64,000 nt of DNA from SAR324 cluster bacterium (GTDB lineage Bacteria; SAR324; NAC60-12), in NCBI GenBank assembly GCA_028281495.1, contig JANQJU010000082.1, forward strand, positions 1-64,000, in the 5' to 3' direction. Below are positions 7,011 through 15,096 of this stretch, in pieces. The translations under genes and the position numbers were made by a program. Under the pieces are notes generated by a model. That model made no database searches. It saw nothing but the letters and a program-made list of their open reading frames with translations, and was not told where the DNA came from. The stretch's first letter is position 1. Every line of letters starts with the position of its first letter.

Positions 7011-7856
7011 ATGGAAGATATTAATAGTTGTCGCATCCAGTATGCAAATGAGCTTAAATATGTAGCGAATGTACAATCCAAAATAGTAGTAGATGCATTT
7101 GCCAAAGTGCCAAGAGAACATTTTTTAGGTCCAGGCCCTTGGAATGTATTTGATATGTTTGCCAAAAAATATTGGCCTACAGAAGATGATGATGCCAGAC
7201 ATTTGTATCACAATATTTTGGTGGCCATTGATACAGAAAAGGGTTTGAATAATGGACTGCCTAGCTTATGGGCGCATTTATTGGATAACCTTGAGCTAAA
7301 AAAAGGAGAAGATGTTCTTCATATAGGGTGTGGCACAGGATATTATAGCGCAATAATTGCTGACATCGTTGGGAATTCGGGTCAGGTGACGGCTGTCGAG
7401 ATTGACAACCCGATTAGTGACAAGGCTAAACAAAATCTCTCTTATAAGTCCAATGTCAAAGTCATCAATATCAATGGAGTCGATTATAATAGAGGTGATG
7501 TGGATGTCATTGTGGTGAATGCGGGTGTCTCTCGTCTTTCTGCAATCTGGTTGGAATCTCTCAATTTAAGGGGCAGAATTTTAGTGCCATTGACTTCGAA
7601 AAACTGGGGTGGTGGGTTTATTAAAATTACTAAGCTTGATGAAGGGTATCTAGCAAATGTCATTACTGATGTTATAATTTTTCCTTGCGAAGGGGCTCGT
7701 GACGATGACGCAGATTTCATAGTTGAAAATGCTTTTAAGAAGGAACCAATGGAATGTATAAAATCGTTGAGGCTTGAACCACATGATGTCCATGAGTCAT
7801 GTTACATACATGGAAACGGCTATTGTTTCTCTAAGCTAGAACCACAGATTCTCTAA
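7011..7856 (+). CDS. PCMT-like SAM-dependent methyltransferase (cassette gene)
   Basis: This is 281 residues, reading from the ATG at 7011 preceded by AAAAGGA; earlier start codons would fall inside attC site 4. The layout follows protein-L-isoaspartate O-methyltransferases: a helical N-terminus with VDAFAKVPREHFLGPG, then the SAM-binding motif I VLHIGCGTGYYSAII (about residues 101-115), the acidic strand VTAVEID, and VDVIVVNAGVSR as motif II. Classical PCMTs have about 210 residues; the extra C-terminal 60 and the altered active-site loop make a different acceptor likely. The gene is AT-richer than the neighbouring chromosome, as expected of an acquired cassette. Confidence 0.8.
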   Translation: MEDINSCRIQYANELKYVANVQSKIVVDAFAKVPREHFLGPGPWNVFDMFAKKYWPTEDDDARHLYHNILVAIDTEKGLNNGLPSLWAHLLDNLELKKGEDVLHIGCGTGYYSAIIADIVGNSGQVTAVEIDNPISDKAKQNLSYKSNVKVININGVDYNRGDVDVIVVNAGVSRLSAIWLESLNLRGRILVPLTSKNWGGGFIKITKLDEGYLANVITDVIIFPCEGARDDDADFIVENAFKKEPMECIKSLRLEPHDVHESCYIHGNGYCFSKLEPQIL

Positions 7857-7908
7857 GAGTTTTCTAATTGCACAGTTCTAGTAGTGAATTCTTAATAGAA
7901 TCTTTCTG

Positions 7909-8289
7909 TCATCTTTTGGGGTCCATGTTATTAAAAACATACTTGTGGTTATCTTCTATATGCCCATCAGTCATTCTATTTGGATGTAGTTGATATTCAT
8001 TGCCATGGCGGTCGGTATGATAGGCACTACCCACATCCTCACCATGCATGTGCAATTCAGTAACACTGGCGCGTCTTGCTCCTCTTGCTCTTTGATGAGT
8101 CACGGTCATGCTTTGATAAGGCTGAGTATTACGATTATTTTGGCCAAACTCAATTTGATCAGCATGTATAAACCCACGCCGACCATCGTTTGTTACAAGA
8201 TTCATGAACCTCCGTTGGCTTACACGTTGAGGCCCTCTCCTCGGAGATGGTGCTCTACCAAACTTATCGTGTTCCCATTTCCCGTCCAT
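7909..8289 (-). CDS. hypothetical protein, 126 residues, reverse-oriented cassette gene
   Basis: I do not recognise a family. The protein is basic and His-rich, with no membrane segment. The second half is the more structured-looking: TELHMHGEDVGSAYHTDRHG, then YQLHPNRMTDGH and DNHKYVFNN. The His, Asp and Arg clusters hint at a metal- or nucleic-acid-related fold. A strong AAGGAG ribosome site (complement of about 8295-8300) precedes the ATG at 8289, which supports a real gene on this strand. It is inverted relative to its neighbours, so it must have its own promoter, probably in 8290-8420. Confidence 0.65.
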   Translation of the reverse strand: MDGKWEHDKFGRAPSPRRGPQRVSQRRFMNLVTNDGRRGFIHADQIEFGQNNRNTQPYQSMTVTHQRARGARRASVTELHMHGEDVGSAYHTDRHGNEYQLHPNRMTDGHIEDNHKYVFNNMDPKR

Positions 8290-8458
8290 TTGTTACTCCT
8301 TAAATATCGTTATCAAAATCCACACCAGTTCTATGTAAGTCTTCATGGTACCAGAAGCAAGAGCCATGCCCGCAATTCTGCCTCCAGTAGAAGGGCCTTA
8401 ATATACTGATTTTATAATACAATTTTAAATGCCTATGTAAGCGAGCGGGACAAAGAAA
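8290..8458. other. upstream region of the reverse-oriented gene; no gene seen
   Basis: This stretch should contain the promoter of the minus-strand gene ending at 8289. Apart from the ribosome site next to the start I see no confident -10/-35 pair, and no protein-coding frame worth reporting. Confidence 0.3.
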
Positions 8459-8519
8459 GCCCACCACTTTAGGCTCTAAATTCGTTACGACTTAACGATC
8501 TCCGTCTAAAGACGGTGGG
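8459..8519. repeat. long imperfect inverted repeat with internal palindrome
   Basis: CCCACCACTTTAGGC at the left pairs with GTCTAAAGACGGTGGG at the right, giving an arm of about 15 bp with a few mismatches. The right arm itself contains the perfect palindrome CCGTCTAAAGACGG at 8502-8515. Nested sub-terminal hairpins of this kind are seen at the ends of IS200/IS605-type elements and some integrated units. No TnpA or TnpB frame is present, so an element remnant is only a suggestion. Confidence 0.4.
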
Positions 8520-8536
8520 TTAGTGAAAGCCCGGAT

Positions 8537-8556
8537 ACGGGTCATTTCAGACCCGT
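8537..8556. repeat. perfect 7-bp stem hairpin
   Basis: ACGGGTC and GACCCGT are separated by six bases. There is no T run on either side, so a rho-independent terminator is not supported. Its closeness to the inverted repeat at 8459-8519 suggests both belong to the same element end. Confidence 0.35.
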
Positions 8557-8662
8557 CAATCAAGATTCTGTATCAAAATTATTATCTGGATTCTGTGTCA
8601 TGGTTCCGGCCCTTATGAAATCAGACAACTGATAAATTCATTTAAATTGACAACACCCATTA

Positions 8663-8720
8663 ATTTAACAATTAGTTCCAGCGGACACGCTGCCGCAAGG
8701 CCCTGACCACTTCGTTATTT
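8663..8720 (+). other. attC site 5 (58 bp), last recognisable site of the array
   Basis: The left core ATTTAAC is a perfect RYYYAAC and the right core is GTTATTT. The interior (TTCCAGCGGACACGCTGCCG, then CCCTGACCACTTC) aligns closely with attC site 3, including CGGAC-CGCT-CCGC and CTGACCA-TTCGTTA. The altered right core, GTTAT instead of GTTAG, suggests decay or recombination with a non-cassette sequence at the array end. Confidence 0.75.
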
Positions 8721-8742
8721 CCCCGAAATGCTCCAAAAATAT

Positions 8743-8890
8743 CTAAGACAAATGAATGACGATCCCAATTCCCTGGTCACGAAGAAATTCGAGAAACTCA
8801 TCCGCATCATAGGCCTTATCGACCAGAACGGCTTCCGGTTTTAGGCCTTCGATCAAAGGGCTTTTGGACCCATCCGTTTTGGGGTAGAGT
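8743..8890 (-). pseudogene. IS5-family transposase remnant
   Basis: Reading the minus strand down to the stop at 8743-8745 gives GSKSPLIEGLKPEAVLVDKA followed by YDADEFLEFLRDQGIGIVI. DKAYDADEF is the hallmark around the second catalytic Asp of IS5/IS4-like DDE transposases. Only about 45 residues remain; both flanks of the transposase are gone and the downstream VIP-type motif reads VIHLS before the stop. It sits immediately beyond attC site 5, so this insertion may have set the right-hand limit of the integron. Confidence 0.7.
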
Positions 8891-9005
8891 CGGACGTGTG
8901 ATGGAATTACATTTTGCCCGTTATTGATCGTGTTTTACCCCTCACTTATTTACTTTTGTTACTGTATTTACACTACTTTTTGACTTTTATTACCACGAGG
9001 AAACC

Positions 9006-10016
9006 ATGCGCATCGAACGACAATTTCGAAGATATGATGATACCTATTCGTCCGTTTACGTGAACTTGGCGGAGGAACGTTTTGGCACCAGCGTTTTATG
9101 GGCCACGGATGACTTTTTTGCAGAAAAAGAAAATCTCATCAAACCCGGACGCGGGCAGTACGATCCGGAACGTTATACGGATCGAGGCAAATGGATGGAC
9201 GGGTGGGAGACCCGTCGTCGTCGAGACACCAATCATGATTATTGTATTGTCCGGTTGGGGATGTCGGGAATCATTTATGGTTTGGATATCGACACGAACC
9301 ACTTTGCTGGGAATCACCCCTCCCATGCGTCCGTAGAAGCGTGTCATGTCATTGGGGATCCGACCGACGAGACCGAATGGACTGAAATTCTCCCCAAGTC
9401 AGAGGTGCGTTCGAGTAACCAGAATCTATTTGAGGTGGAAAGCCGTCAGCCGTGGACGCATGTCCGATTGCATATCTATCCTGATGGAGGCGTGGCTCGG
9501 TTTCGAGTGTATGGAGAGGTCGAGTTCGATTGGTCTCGTCACAACAAGGAAACTCGGATCGACTTAGTTGCGGTGAAACATGGAGGACGGGTGGTGCAAT
9601 GCAGCGATATGTTTTTTAGCTCAGCTCGCAACCTCTTGTTTCCCGGACGCGGCCAAGCCATGTGGGATGGATGGGAAACCAAACGCCGCCGAGGTCCCGG
9701 CTACGATTGGGTGATTTTGAAGTTAGCCCGGCAAGGGTTGATCCGACGCATTGAAGTGGATACTGCAAATTTCAAAGGCAACTACCCAGATCGTTGTAGC
9801 TTTGATGCGATTGATTGGACCGGCAAAGACCAAAAAGACCTCGAACCTGACAACCCAGGTTGGAAACCAATGCTGGCCGAAACTCCACTCACCGCCGACA
9901 ACCAACACTTTTACGAGATGGAATTGGCCGATGTCGGCCCCGTAACCCATGTGAAGTTCAATATTTTTCCAGATGGTGGGGTAAGCCGGGTCCGACTATT
10001 AGGATATATTGTTTGA
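9006..10016 (+). CDS. alc: allantoicase (allantoate amidinohydrolase)
   Basis: This 336-residue protein has the two-fold duplicated jelly-roll layout of allantoicases. FFAEKENLIKPGRG with KWMDGWETRRRRD in the first half is echoed by MFFSSARNLLFPGRG with MWDGWETKRRRGPGYDW in the second. Each half ends in a strand with VRLHIYPDGGVARFRVYG or VKFNIFPDGGVSRVRLLG. The length is that of complete enzymes. Allantoicase splits allantoate into ureidoglycolate and urea in purine catabolism, in the cytoplasm. ACGAGGA just upstream supports the ATG at 9006. No uricase, allantoinase or ureidoglycolate lyase gene is in the window. It converges on the DUF6986-type gene, which may share the pathway. Confidence 0.93.
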   Translation: MRIERQFRRYDDTYSSVYVNLAEERFGTSVLWATDDFFAEKENLIKPGRGQYDPERYTDRGKWMDGWETRRRRDTNHDYCIVRLGMSGIIYGLDIDTNHFAGNHPSHASVEACHVIGDPTDETEWTEILPKSEVRSSNQNLFEVESRQPWTHVRLHIYPDGGVARFRVYGEVEFDWSRHNKETRIDLVAVKHGGRVVQCSDMFFSSARNLLFPGRGQAMWDGWETKRRRGPGYDWVILKLARQGLIRRIEVDTANFKGNYPDRCSFDAIDWTGKDQKDLEPDNPGWKPMLAETPLTADNQHFYEMELADVGPVTHVKFNIFPDGGVSRVRLLGYIV

Positions 10017-10050
10017 AGTAAAGAGTGATTCAAAATAGTTGGGGCGTTTC

Positions 10051-10128
10051 AGTGCATACCTATCAGGGTATATATCTATCAGTGCCTATACCTATCAGTG
10101 CCTATACCTATCGGTGCCTATATCTATC
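10051..10128. repeat. 16-bp tandem repeat, about five units
   Basis: The unit is AGTGCCTATACCTATC; two copies are identical (10081-10096 and 10097-10112), and three flanking copies carry 2-5 changes, one of them 14 bp long. It lies in the 126-bp gap between the convergent allantoicase and DUF6986-type genes. There are no unique spacers, so it is not a CRISPR. A minisatellite or a transcription-termination/protein-binding cluster are both possible. Confidence 0.8.
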
Positions 10129-10142
10129 ATTCCATAGACGGA

Positions 10143-11585
10143 CTAAGCACCGGAGGTCATTCGCCCTTGTAAGATTTTCATGAAGGAGCGAGTACGGATC
10201 TCTTCTAAGGTGAGACCCGTCTTGATGACTTCCTCTTCACTGATGGCTCCACAATTCAAAGCACGCAAGAAGTAATTCAGGAGGCCTTGTCCGGTAGCCG
10301 CATCGTCGAACACATCTCCGCTCAAGGTCGCTTGAGCAGCTTTGTTCATGAAGTTGTTCAAGCGGGTTGAAGCTTCTGCAAAACCTTCCAAAAAGAACGA
10401 ATAGCATGCGGCATAACGCACGGGGAGTTGTGCCGGATGAAGGTCCCATCCTTGATAAAATCCATGTTTCAACGAATGGCGAATGTGATCAAAGGCGAGT
10501 TTCCAAGCGCGGTGCACCGAGGTCACGTTTTCTTGGACTTGTAACGGGACTAAAGGCTGATCGGCAGTGGCTCGGTGGGGACCAACCGGCATGATGTTCG
10601 TTGCGCCGTCAGAAATGAAAATCCCTGTCCCGGCGAGTCCCACTTTCATCATATGTTTGGCAAAGTCGCAGACGGCATGATCCATGGCTTGATGCTTGGC
10701 TGTGATATCACAAGATGCCGTATAATCGTAGGTGCCGAAGTGCGCGCCCACGCATCGGCCCTTTGCGGCGTTGACCAGTTTGCGAATCGTTGCTGATCCT
10801 TCCACACCGATGATTGCCTGTGTGGTTTCAATCATGATTTCTAGTTTCAAGTCTCCTGGGTTCAGGGAAGTTTTGGATTCCAACAATTCAAACAATTCCA
10901 CCAAAGCGGTCACCTGTTCCGGAATTTGGACTTTGGGTAAGGTCACGACAAAATTGTTGGGGAGTTTGCCCTCCGTTTGTTCGACGAAGGTGGTGATAAA
11001 GATATCCAAGGTGCGTACGCCTCGGTAGGTGAGTTCTTTGCTGAAAGGTTTGATCCGGATTCCAATAAATGGGGGCAAGGTTTGATTGTTCATTCCTTCA
11101 ACTAAGGCATGTGCGGCTTGCACGGCCGTCGCATCCTCTTCATCGTCGGGACGATTCCCAAAGCCATCCTCAAAATCGATTCGAAAGTCTTCAACAGGTT
11201 CATTCTCCAACTTCTGTAAGATCTGCTGATACACCGTAGTGGCCAACCACAGATCATGGTCCGACTCATCGACGCCGTTGGCTTGTACCGCATCGACCAG
11301 CTTTTGAATTTCGTCACCATGGGTCGGTAGGGCGGCATGGCCAGGCAATTCTAAAGCTTGTGAAAAAATCACGAAATTGGGGGCATATTGTTCCAAAGAA
11401 CGCAGAGCCAATTTTCCCATTTTCGGAGTGGTGTCGGATTTGAACAACTGTGCCCCTCCATACACAGTATGCAGTGGCTGCCGTTTTTCCGATTCACCAG
11501 GGTAGTATTGTAAAAAAGTCTCGTTGGCCGTTTGCAGTTTGCCTAACGTGTCGTGGATAGCTTCAGGAGTGAATGTTGTTTTCAT
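10143..11585 (-). CDS. HpcH/HpaI aldolase - citrate lyase-like protein (DUF6986 type)
   Basis: This is 480 residues with a CitE/malate-synthase-like TIM barrel: FRIDFEDGFGNRPDDEE (acidic metal/carboxylate loop, about residue 135-150), IGIRIKPF, VVTLPKVQIPEQV, LKLEIMIETTQAI (conserved Glu), and HFGTYDYTASCDI. The full-length pattern matches the family annotated as DUF6986. From memory, that family often lies beside uricase, allantoicase or other ureide genes, so a role in handling glyoxylate or a related 2-oxo acid from purine degradation is plausible but not shown. The ATG at 11585 has only a weak AGAGA upstream. Its 3' end faces allantoicase across the tandem repeat. Confidence 0.8.
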   Translation of the reverse strand: MKTTFTPEAIHDTLGKLQTANETFLQYYPGESEKRQPLHTVYGGAQLFKSDTTPKMGKLALRSLEQYAPNFVIFSQALELPGHAALPTHGDEIQKLVDAVQANGVDESDHDLWLATTVYQQILQKLENEPVEDFRIDFEDGFGNRPDDEEDATAVQAAHALVEGMNNQTLPPFIGIRIKPFSKELTYRGVRTLDIFITTFVEQTEGKLPNNFVVTLPKVQIPEQVTALVELFELLESKTSLNPGDLKLEIMIETTQAIIGVEGSATIRKLVNAAKGRCVGAHFGTYDYTASCDITAKHQAMDHAVCDFAKHMMKVGLAGTGIFISDGATNIMPVGPHRATADQPLVPLQVQENVTSVHRAWKLAFDHIRHSLKHGFYQGWDLHPAQLPVRYAACYSFFLEGFAEASTRLNNFMNKAAQATLSGDVFDDAATGQGLLNYFLRALNCGAISEEEVIKTGLTLEEIRTRSFMKILQGRMTSGA

Positions 11586-11634
11586 ACAGGGGTTCTCTAT
11601 TGCAAGGTTAATGAGTTATTTTTGTATTTAAGTA

Positions 11635-12141
11635 TCAGTCCTCAAACGATTCAAGAATAGATTTTATAGGAAGGAATAGAGTCATTGGTGTTTCAGGCAA
11701 AGGAATGAAACCAAATGCTTCATAATATTTTTTAACTTTTTCGTTTTTAGAATCAATTATCATTCCAGTTAAACCAAAAGTTTTATGAACAATGAGAGCT
11801 TGATTCATCGCAAACAGCATTAATAGTTCTCCTAAGCCTTGCCGTTGCATTTTTTGAGAAACTGCTAAGCGGCCAATTCGGGCTCCTGGAACTTTTGATG
11901 GGTATTTTTTCGCAAATTGTGAAGGAAGTATGTCAGAACGAATTTCGCAGGAAGCTAAAGTAACATACCCTAAAATCGTGGAAGCATTTTCTTTTTCAAT
12001 AAGCACATAGGTTCGTGAAATTCCTTTGCTAGCATGTTGAGATGCCATTGTTCGAAGATACACATTTAATTCTTTCACCCCACAATTGAATTTTTTCCTA
12101 TCATGAGATGGATGAAGTAGTTGGATCTCAAAGCTGCTCAT
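11635..12141 (-). CDS. tacT: TacT-type GNAT toxin of a type II toxin-antitoxin pair
   Basis: This is 168 residues. The N-terminus IQLLHPSHDRKKFNCGVKEL is the typical opening of TacT/AtaT-like toxins, followed by RIGRLAVSQKMQRQGLGELL (acetyl-CoA loop) and the C-terminal KKYYEAFGFIPL, whose first Tyr pair is at the expected catalytic position. Family members acetylate the amino group of aminoacyl-tRNA and so block translation. The reading frame overlaps the antitoxin gene by 14 bp, indicating translational coupling. It looks complete, without lesions. Confidence 0.9.
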   Translation of the reverse strand: MSSFEIQLLHPSHDRKKFNCGVKELNVYLRTMASQHASKGISRTYVLIEKENASTILGYVTLASCEIRSDILPSQFAKKYPSKVPGARIGRLAVSQKMQRQGLGELLMLFAMNQALIVHKTFGLTGMIIDSKNEKVKKYYEAFGFIPLPETPMTLFLPIKSILESFED

Positions 12142-12418
12142 AAAATTCCGAATTTTTATATCTTTTAACCGCTTCCGTTAGTTTCTTGTTGGGCTTGGGA
12201 GGATTTTCGAGCGCATTGAAAAAGATTTCGGCATCTTTATAAGAGAGATGAATGACTCTCTCTTTTTCAAGGACTTCTTGTGCTTTTTCTACTGCTGCTT
12301 GAACTAAAAACTGATTGAGTGTGGAGCCAGAAAAAGCGGCTGCTTCAATAAGTTTTTCTCTCGTATCGGCAGAAATTCTTGCAGTGATGCGTTCCGTTTT
12401 CTTATTGGTAGAAATCAT
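12128..12418 (-). CDS. tacA: DUF1778 (TacA-type) ribbon-helix-helix antitoxin
   Basis: This is 96 residues. The N-terminal half (ERITARISADTREKLIEAAA, then GSTLNQFLVQAAVEKAQEV) is the ribbon-helix-helix DNA-binding module. The C-terminal tail (IHLSYKDAEIFFNALENPPK) is the flexible segment that wraps the GNAT toxin. DUF1778 antitoxins neutralise the toxin and repress their own promoter. It is the first gene of the pair, read from about 12418 leftwards. A short palindrome at 12447-12459 is a candidate operator. Confidence 0.9.
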   Translation of the reverse strand: MISTNKKTERITARISADTREKLIEAAAFSGSTLNQFLVQAAVEKAQEVLEKERVIHLSYKDAEIFFNALENPPKPNKKLTEAVKRYKNSEFYEQL

Positions 12419-12446
12419 AGAGATCCTATCTATCAGTATTCAAATA

Positions 12447-12459
12447 AATTTAATAAATT
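12447..12459. promoter_or_regulatory. palindrome upstream of the antitoxin gene, candidate operator
   Basis: AATTTA and TAAATT are separated by one A, 29 nt upstream of the antitoxin start. Ribbon-helix-helix antitoxins normally bind such palindromes. The sequence is AT-rich, so chance occurrence is a real alternative. Confidence 0.3.
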
Positions 12460-12586
12460 CTCATGTCGTTTGATCTAAGAATATTTGATTCAAATAGTGC
12501 CAAAATGACACCTCAAGTCACTATACCCAATTAGCCATTTCTTGTCATTCATTGAGACAGTTTGAAGTGTCTTCTTTATTGCTCTA

Positions 12587-14935
12587 TTACTTGCGTTCAA
12601 AGATGCTTTCTCCATTCCAATCATCGCTGGGTGGGTGTTTTTGCAACACCGAGCATTGGCTTAAATGGAATCCAGCAACGGGGTCTTGAGGGAACGTCTG
12701 AACTGCTTTTTGGAAGGCCTGAATGGCATCATCCCAGCGTCGCATTTTGCGCCATTGCAGTCCTTCTTGCAGGAAGGGTTCGGATTGAGCTTTCAAGTCT
12801 TGAAGGGATTCCGTCTCATATCCAAAGATTTCGTAGATTTTTAAGGGTTCGGTCCGTCCACGAACGCGAACCCAATCGATTAGGCGGTGAGAAATCGTCT
12901 CGACATCATGGAAAGAATGCAGCGTGTCATCGCTGGCAATGATGGGAACTCCGTAATATTTGGTCAACCCTTCTAAGCGAGAGGCCACATTCACGACGTC
13001 TCCAATGACCGTAGAATCCATACGCTCTTGAGAACCCACGGTTCCGAAGACCACGGGACCGCTATGCAGTCCAATACCAGCGGAAATTTTGCGGTAACCC
13101 GAATGCTGACGAAGTTGATTGTAGACTTGCAATTCCTGCTGCATGGCAATCGCACATTGTATGGCATGTTTCACATCGTCTTCTGGTCTTTGAGAAAGAT
13201 CGAATAAGGCCATCATGGCATCCCCCACCAACTTGTCGATAAAACCATCATATCGATGGACGACCTCGTTCATTCTTTGGAAATAGGCATTGAGAAAATT
13301 CAGCAACTCTTGGGGAGCCATGGTTTCGGCCAAGGTAGTGAACGCCCGGATGTCAGAAAACAAAACCGTGACCGTTTCCAGCTGAGCTTGCCCCAATTGA
13401 ATGTGTTCGATGCCTTGGCCTGCCAAGCGAGACAAGAATTGTTTGGGAACAAATTTTTCGAAGGTCCGTGTCATGGCTGCAATTTTTTCAGATTCAGCCA
13501 ATTGGATTCGGGTGTTTTTCAAGTCTTCATAAAGCCGAGCATTGTTAATGGCAGTGGCCACATTGGTGACGTAATGCTGGATGGTTTCCAATTGCTGATG
13601 TTTCAAGGAAAAGGGTTGCTTTCGATTGCCAAAGAAAATCACACCAATGGTATTGAACTGAATTTCCAGGGGAAAGCAAAGGAAACCACAGATGGGAAGA
13701 ATGGAGAAAATCTGTTGGTCATATTGGGAAAAGGTCCGTTGGAATTTAGGAGTGATTTGAGGAATGAATTCCGGATCTTTTTGAAACAGCATCCTGACGA
13801 AGAAACTGTCCGTGTTGTCTAATGGAATCTGTACTTCATGCAAATGGGCTTTTTCTTCATCGCTCACGTCCTCTCCATACACCCGGTCGGGACGCAATGC
13901 TTTGAGAGCGTCGTCCACAATAGCAATTCCAATGATATCAAAGGAAAATACGGGCTGTAACGATTTCTGAGTCACCGACATCACTTCATCGAGATTCAAG
14001 GTCAGATTGACGGTATGGGCGACTTCATGAAGCTGAGTCAACTCTTGGTGAGAACGCTGAATTTCTAAAGTGCGGGCTTCGACTTTGTGTTCGAGTTCTT
14101 GATTGTATTGACGGATCTTTTCGCGAGATCCTTCGAGTTCTTGGATGTGTTTGAGAAGGGCATCTCTCATGTCTTGAAACACGTTGGCCAAGATCCCCAA
14201 TTCGTCACTGCGTTGGGTGTCGACTTCAGGAAATTCCGTGCGATGGGGGAGGTTTTCCAGGGCTTCACTGCGAAATTGTTGAGTGGCCGAAGTCAGTCGA
14301 CGTAAAGGGAGTGACAACAAATGCCGGCCATACCATAAAAAGATGGCCCATAACGCAAGAGTTTTGAGTAAAGCATTCACAAAAATAAACACGAATCCGT
14401 GCTGCACCTTAGAAAATACGATCGAATGGTCAGAAAATAAGGTGATCGTTCCTAAGTTTTTAGGGCTTTGTTCAGGAGTGACATACACGATAGGGAACGT
14501 CGCCCCAAACAAGCGTTGTTCCAACAGCCCGTCCGTAGCCGTGTCGCTGGGGGATTCTGTTGTGGATTGCGGCGGGGCATCTGCAACTAAGGTACCGGGT
14601 TTCAGTTCAGAAGCACTGGTTACGATTTCTTGGGTCTCAACTCCCCAGTCGGGATTGATTTGAACTTTCACAATCGAGGGGCTTTCCAAAATACCTGCTG
14701 CAATCGAACGAGCCTGGTTTTCATCTTCATTCCAGACAGAAAGCGATAGCCCTGGATTGAATGACCGACTCAAACCCTCTAATTCTCGCAGAACCAATTC
14801 TTGGGTGTTTTGGTATTCTGCCACCAAATGAAACGAAGTCAGTAAAATGGTAACAACCAAGTACACCGAAAAAACTTTGGTGAGCAGCTTGGCAGGAAGT
14901 GATTCCTTGAGTGCAATCGGTTGTAAGCTAGCCAT
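12587..14935 (-). CDS. membrane-bound class III nucleotide cyclase with periplasmic sensor, HAMP, GAF and C-terminal TPR-like tail
   Basis: This is 782 residues. The order is TM1 (about 18-38), a periplasmic sensor with LSVWNEDENQARSIA, TM2 (about 180-200), HAMP, coiled coil, and GAF (about 300-460). The cyclase domain follows, with VTVLFSDIRAFTTL (first metal Asp), GFIDKLVGDAMMALF (adenine-contacting Lys and second metal Asp), and VIGDVVNVASRLE (adenine Asp plus transition-state Asn and Arg). All catalytic residues are present, so cAMP synthesis is expected. The tail has a TPR-like helix pair and ends DDWNGESI. AGGGAG precedes the ATG at 14935. The sensor is homologous to that of the histidine kinase at 35624-37192, and a periplasmic binding-protein gene lies upstream of both. 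Confidence 0.9.
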   Translation of the reverse strand: MASLQPIALKESLPAKLLTKVFSVYLVVTILLTSFHLVAEYQNTQELVLRELEGLSRSFNPGLSLSVWNEDENQARSIAAGILESPSIVKVQINPDWGVETQEIVTSASELKPGTLVADAPPQSTTESPSDTATDGLLEQRLFGATFPIVYVTPEQSPKNLGTITLFSDHSIVFSKVQHGFVFIFVNALLKTLALWAIFLWYGRHLLSLPLRRLTSATQQFRSEALENLPHRTEFPEVDTQRSDELGILANVFQDMRDALLKHIQELEGSREKIRQYNQELEHKVEARTLEIQRSHQELTQLHEVAHTVNLTLNLDEVMSVTQKSLQPVFSFDIIGIAIVDDALKALRPDRVYGEDVSDEEKAHLHEVQIPLDNTDSFFVRMLFQKDPEFIPQITPKFQRTFSQYDQQIFSILPICGFLCFPLEIQFNTIGVIFFGNRKQPFSLKHQQLETIQHYVTNVATAINNARLYEDLKNTRIQLAESEKIAAMTRTFEKFVPKQFLSRLAGQGIEHIQLGQAQLETVTVLFSDIRAFTTLAETMAPQELLNFLNAYFQRMNEVVHRYDGFIDKLVGDAMMALFDLSQRPEDDVKHAIQCAIAMQQELQVYNQLRQHSGYRKISAGIGLHSGPVVFGTVGSQERMDSTVIGDVVNVASRLEGLTKYYGVPIIASDDTLHSFHDVETISHRLIDWVRVRGRTEPLKIYEIFGYETESLQDLKAQSEPFLQEGLQWRKMRRWDDAIQAFQKAVQTFPQDPVAGFHLSQCSVLQKHPPSDDWNGESIFERK

Positions 14936-15096
14936 GTTTTCTCCCTATGTTCCCCACGATTGATGTTCCAATGGATTGTTGTTTTTAACAAAGTCCGACA
15001 GTTCCTCTTACTAGACTACGGATTTTCCTCCTTGGATACCACAGATTCTAGTGCTTACCATTCATGAAATTTCAAATTGGATCCGTGGCGCGTAGA

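Noticed and set aside
7990..8409. 139-codon plus-strand frame opposite the inverted cassette gene
   Set aside because: It lacks a ribosome site and recognisable features, while the opposite frame has a strong AAGGAG site.
10051..10128. Possible CRISPR array
   Set aside because: Units follow each other directly without unique spacers and no cas gene is present; the same holds for the 36-bp array at 32272.
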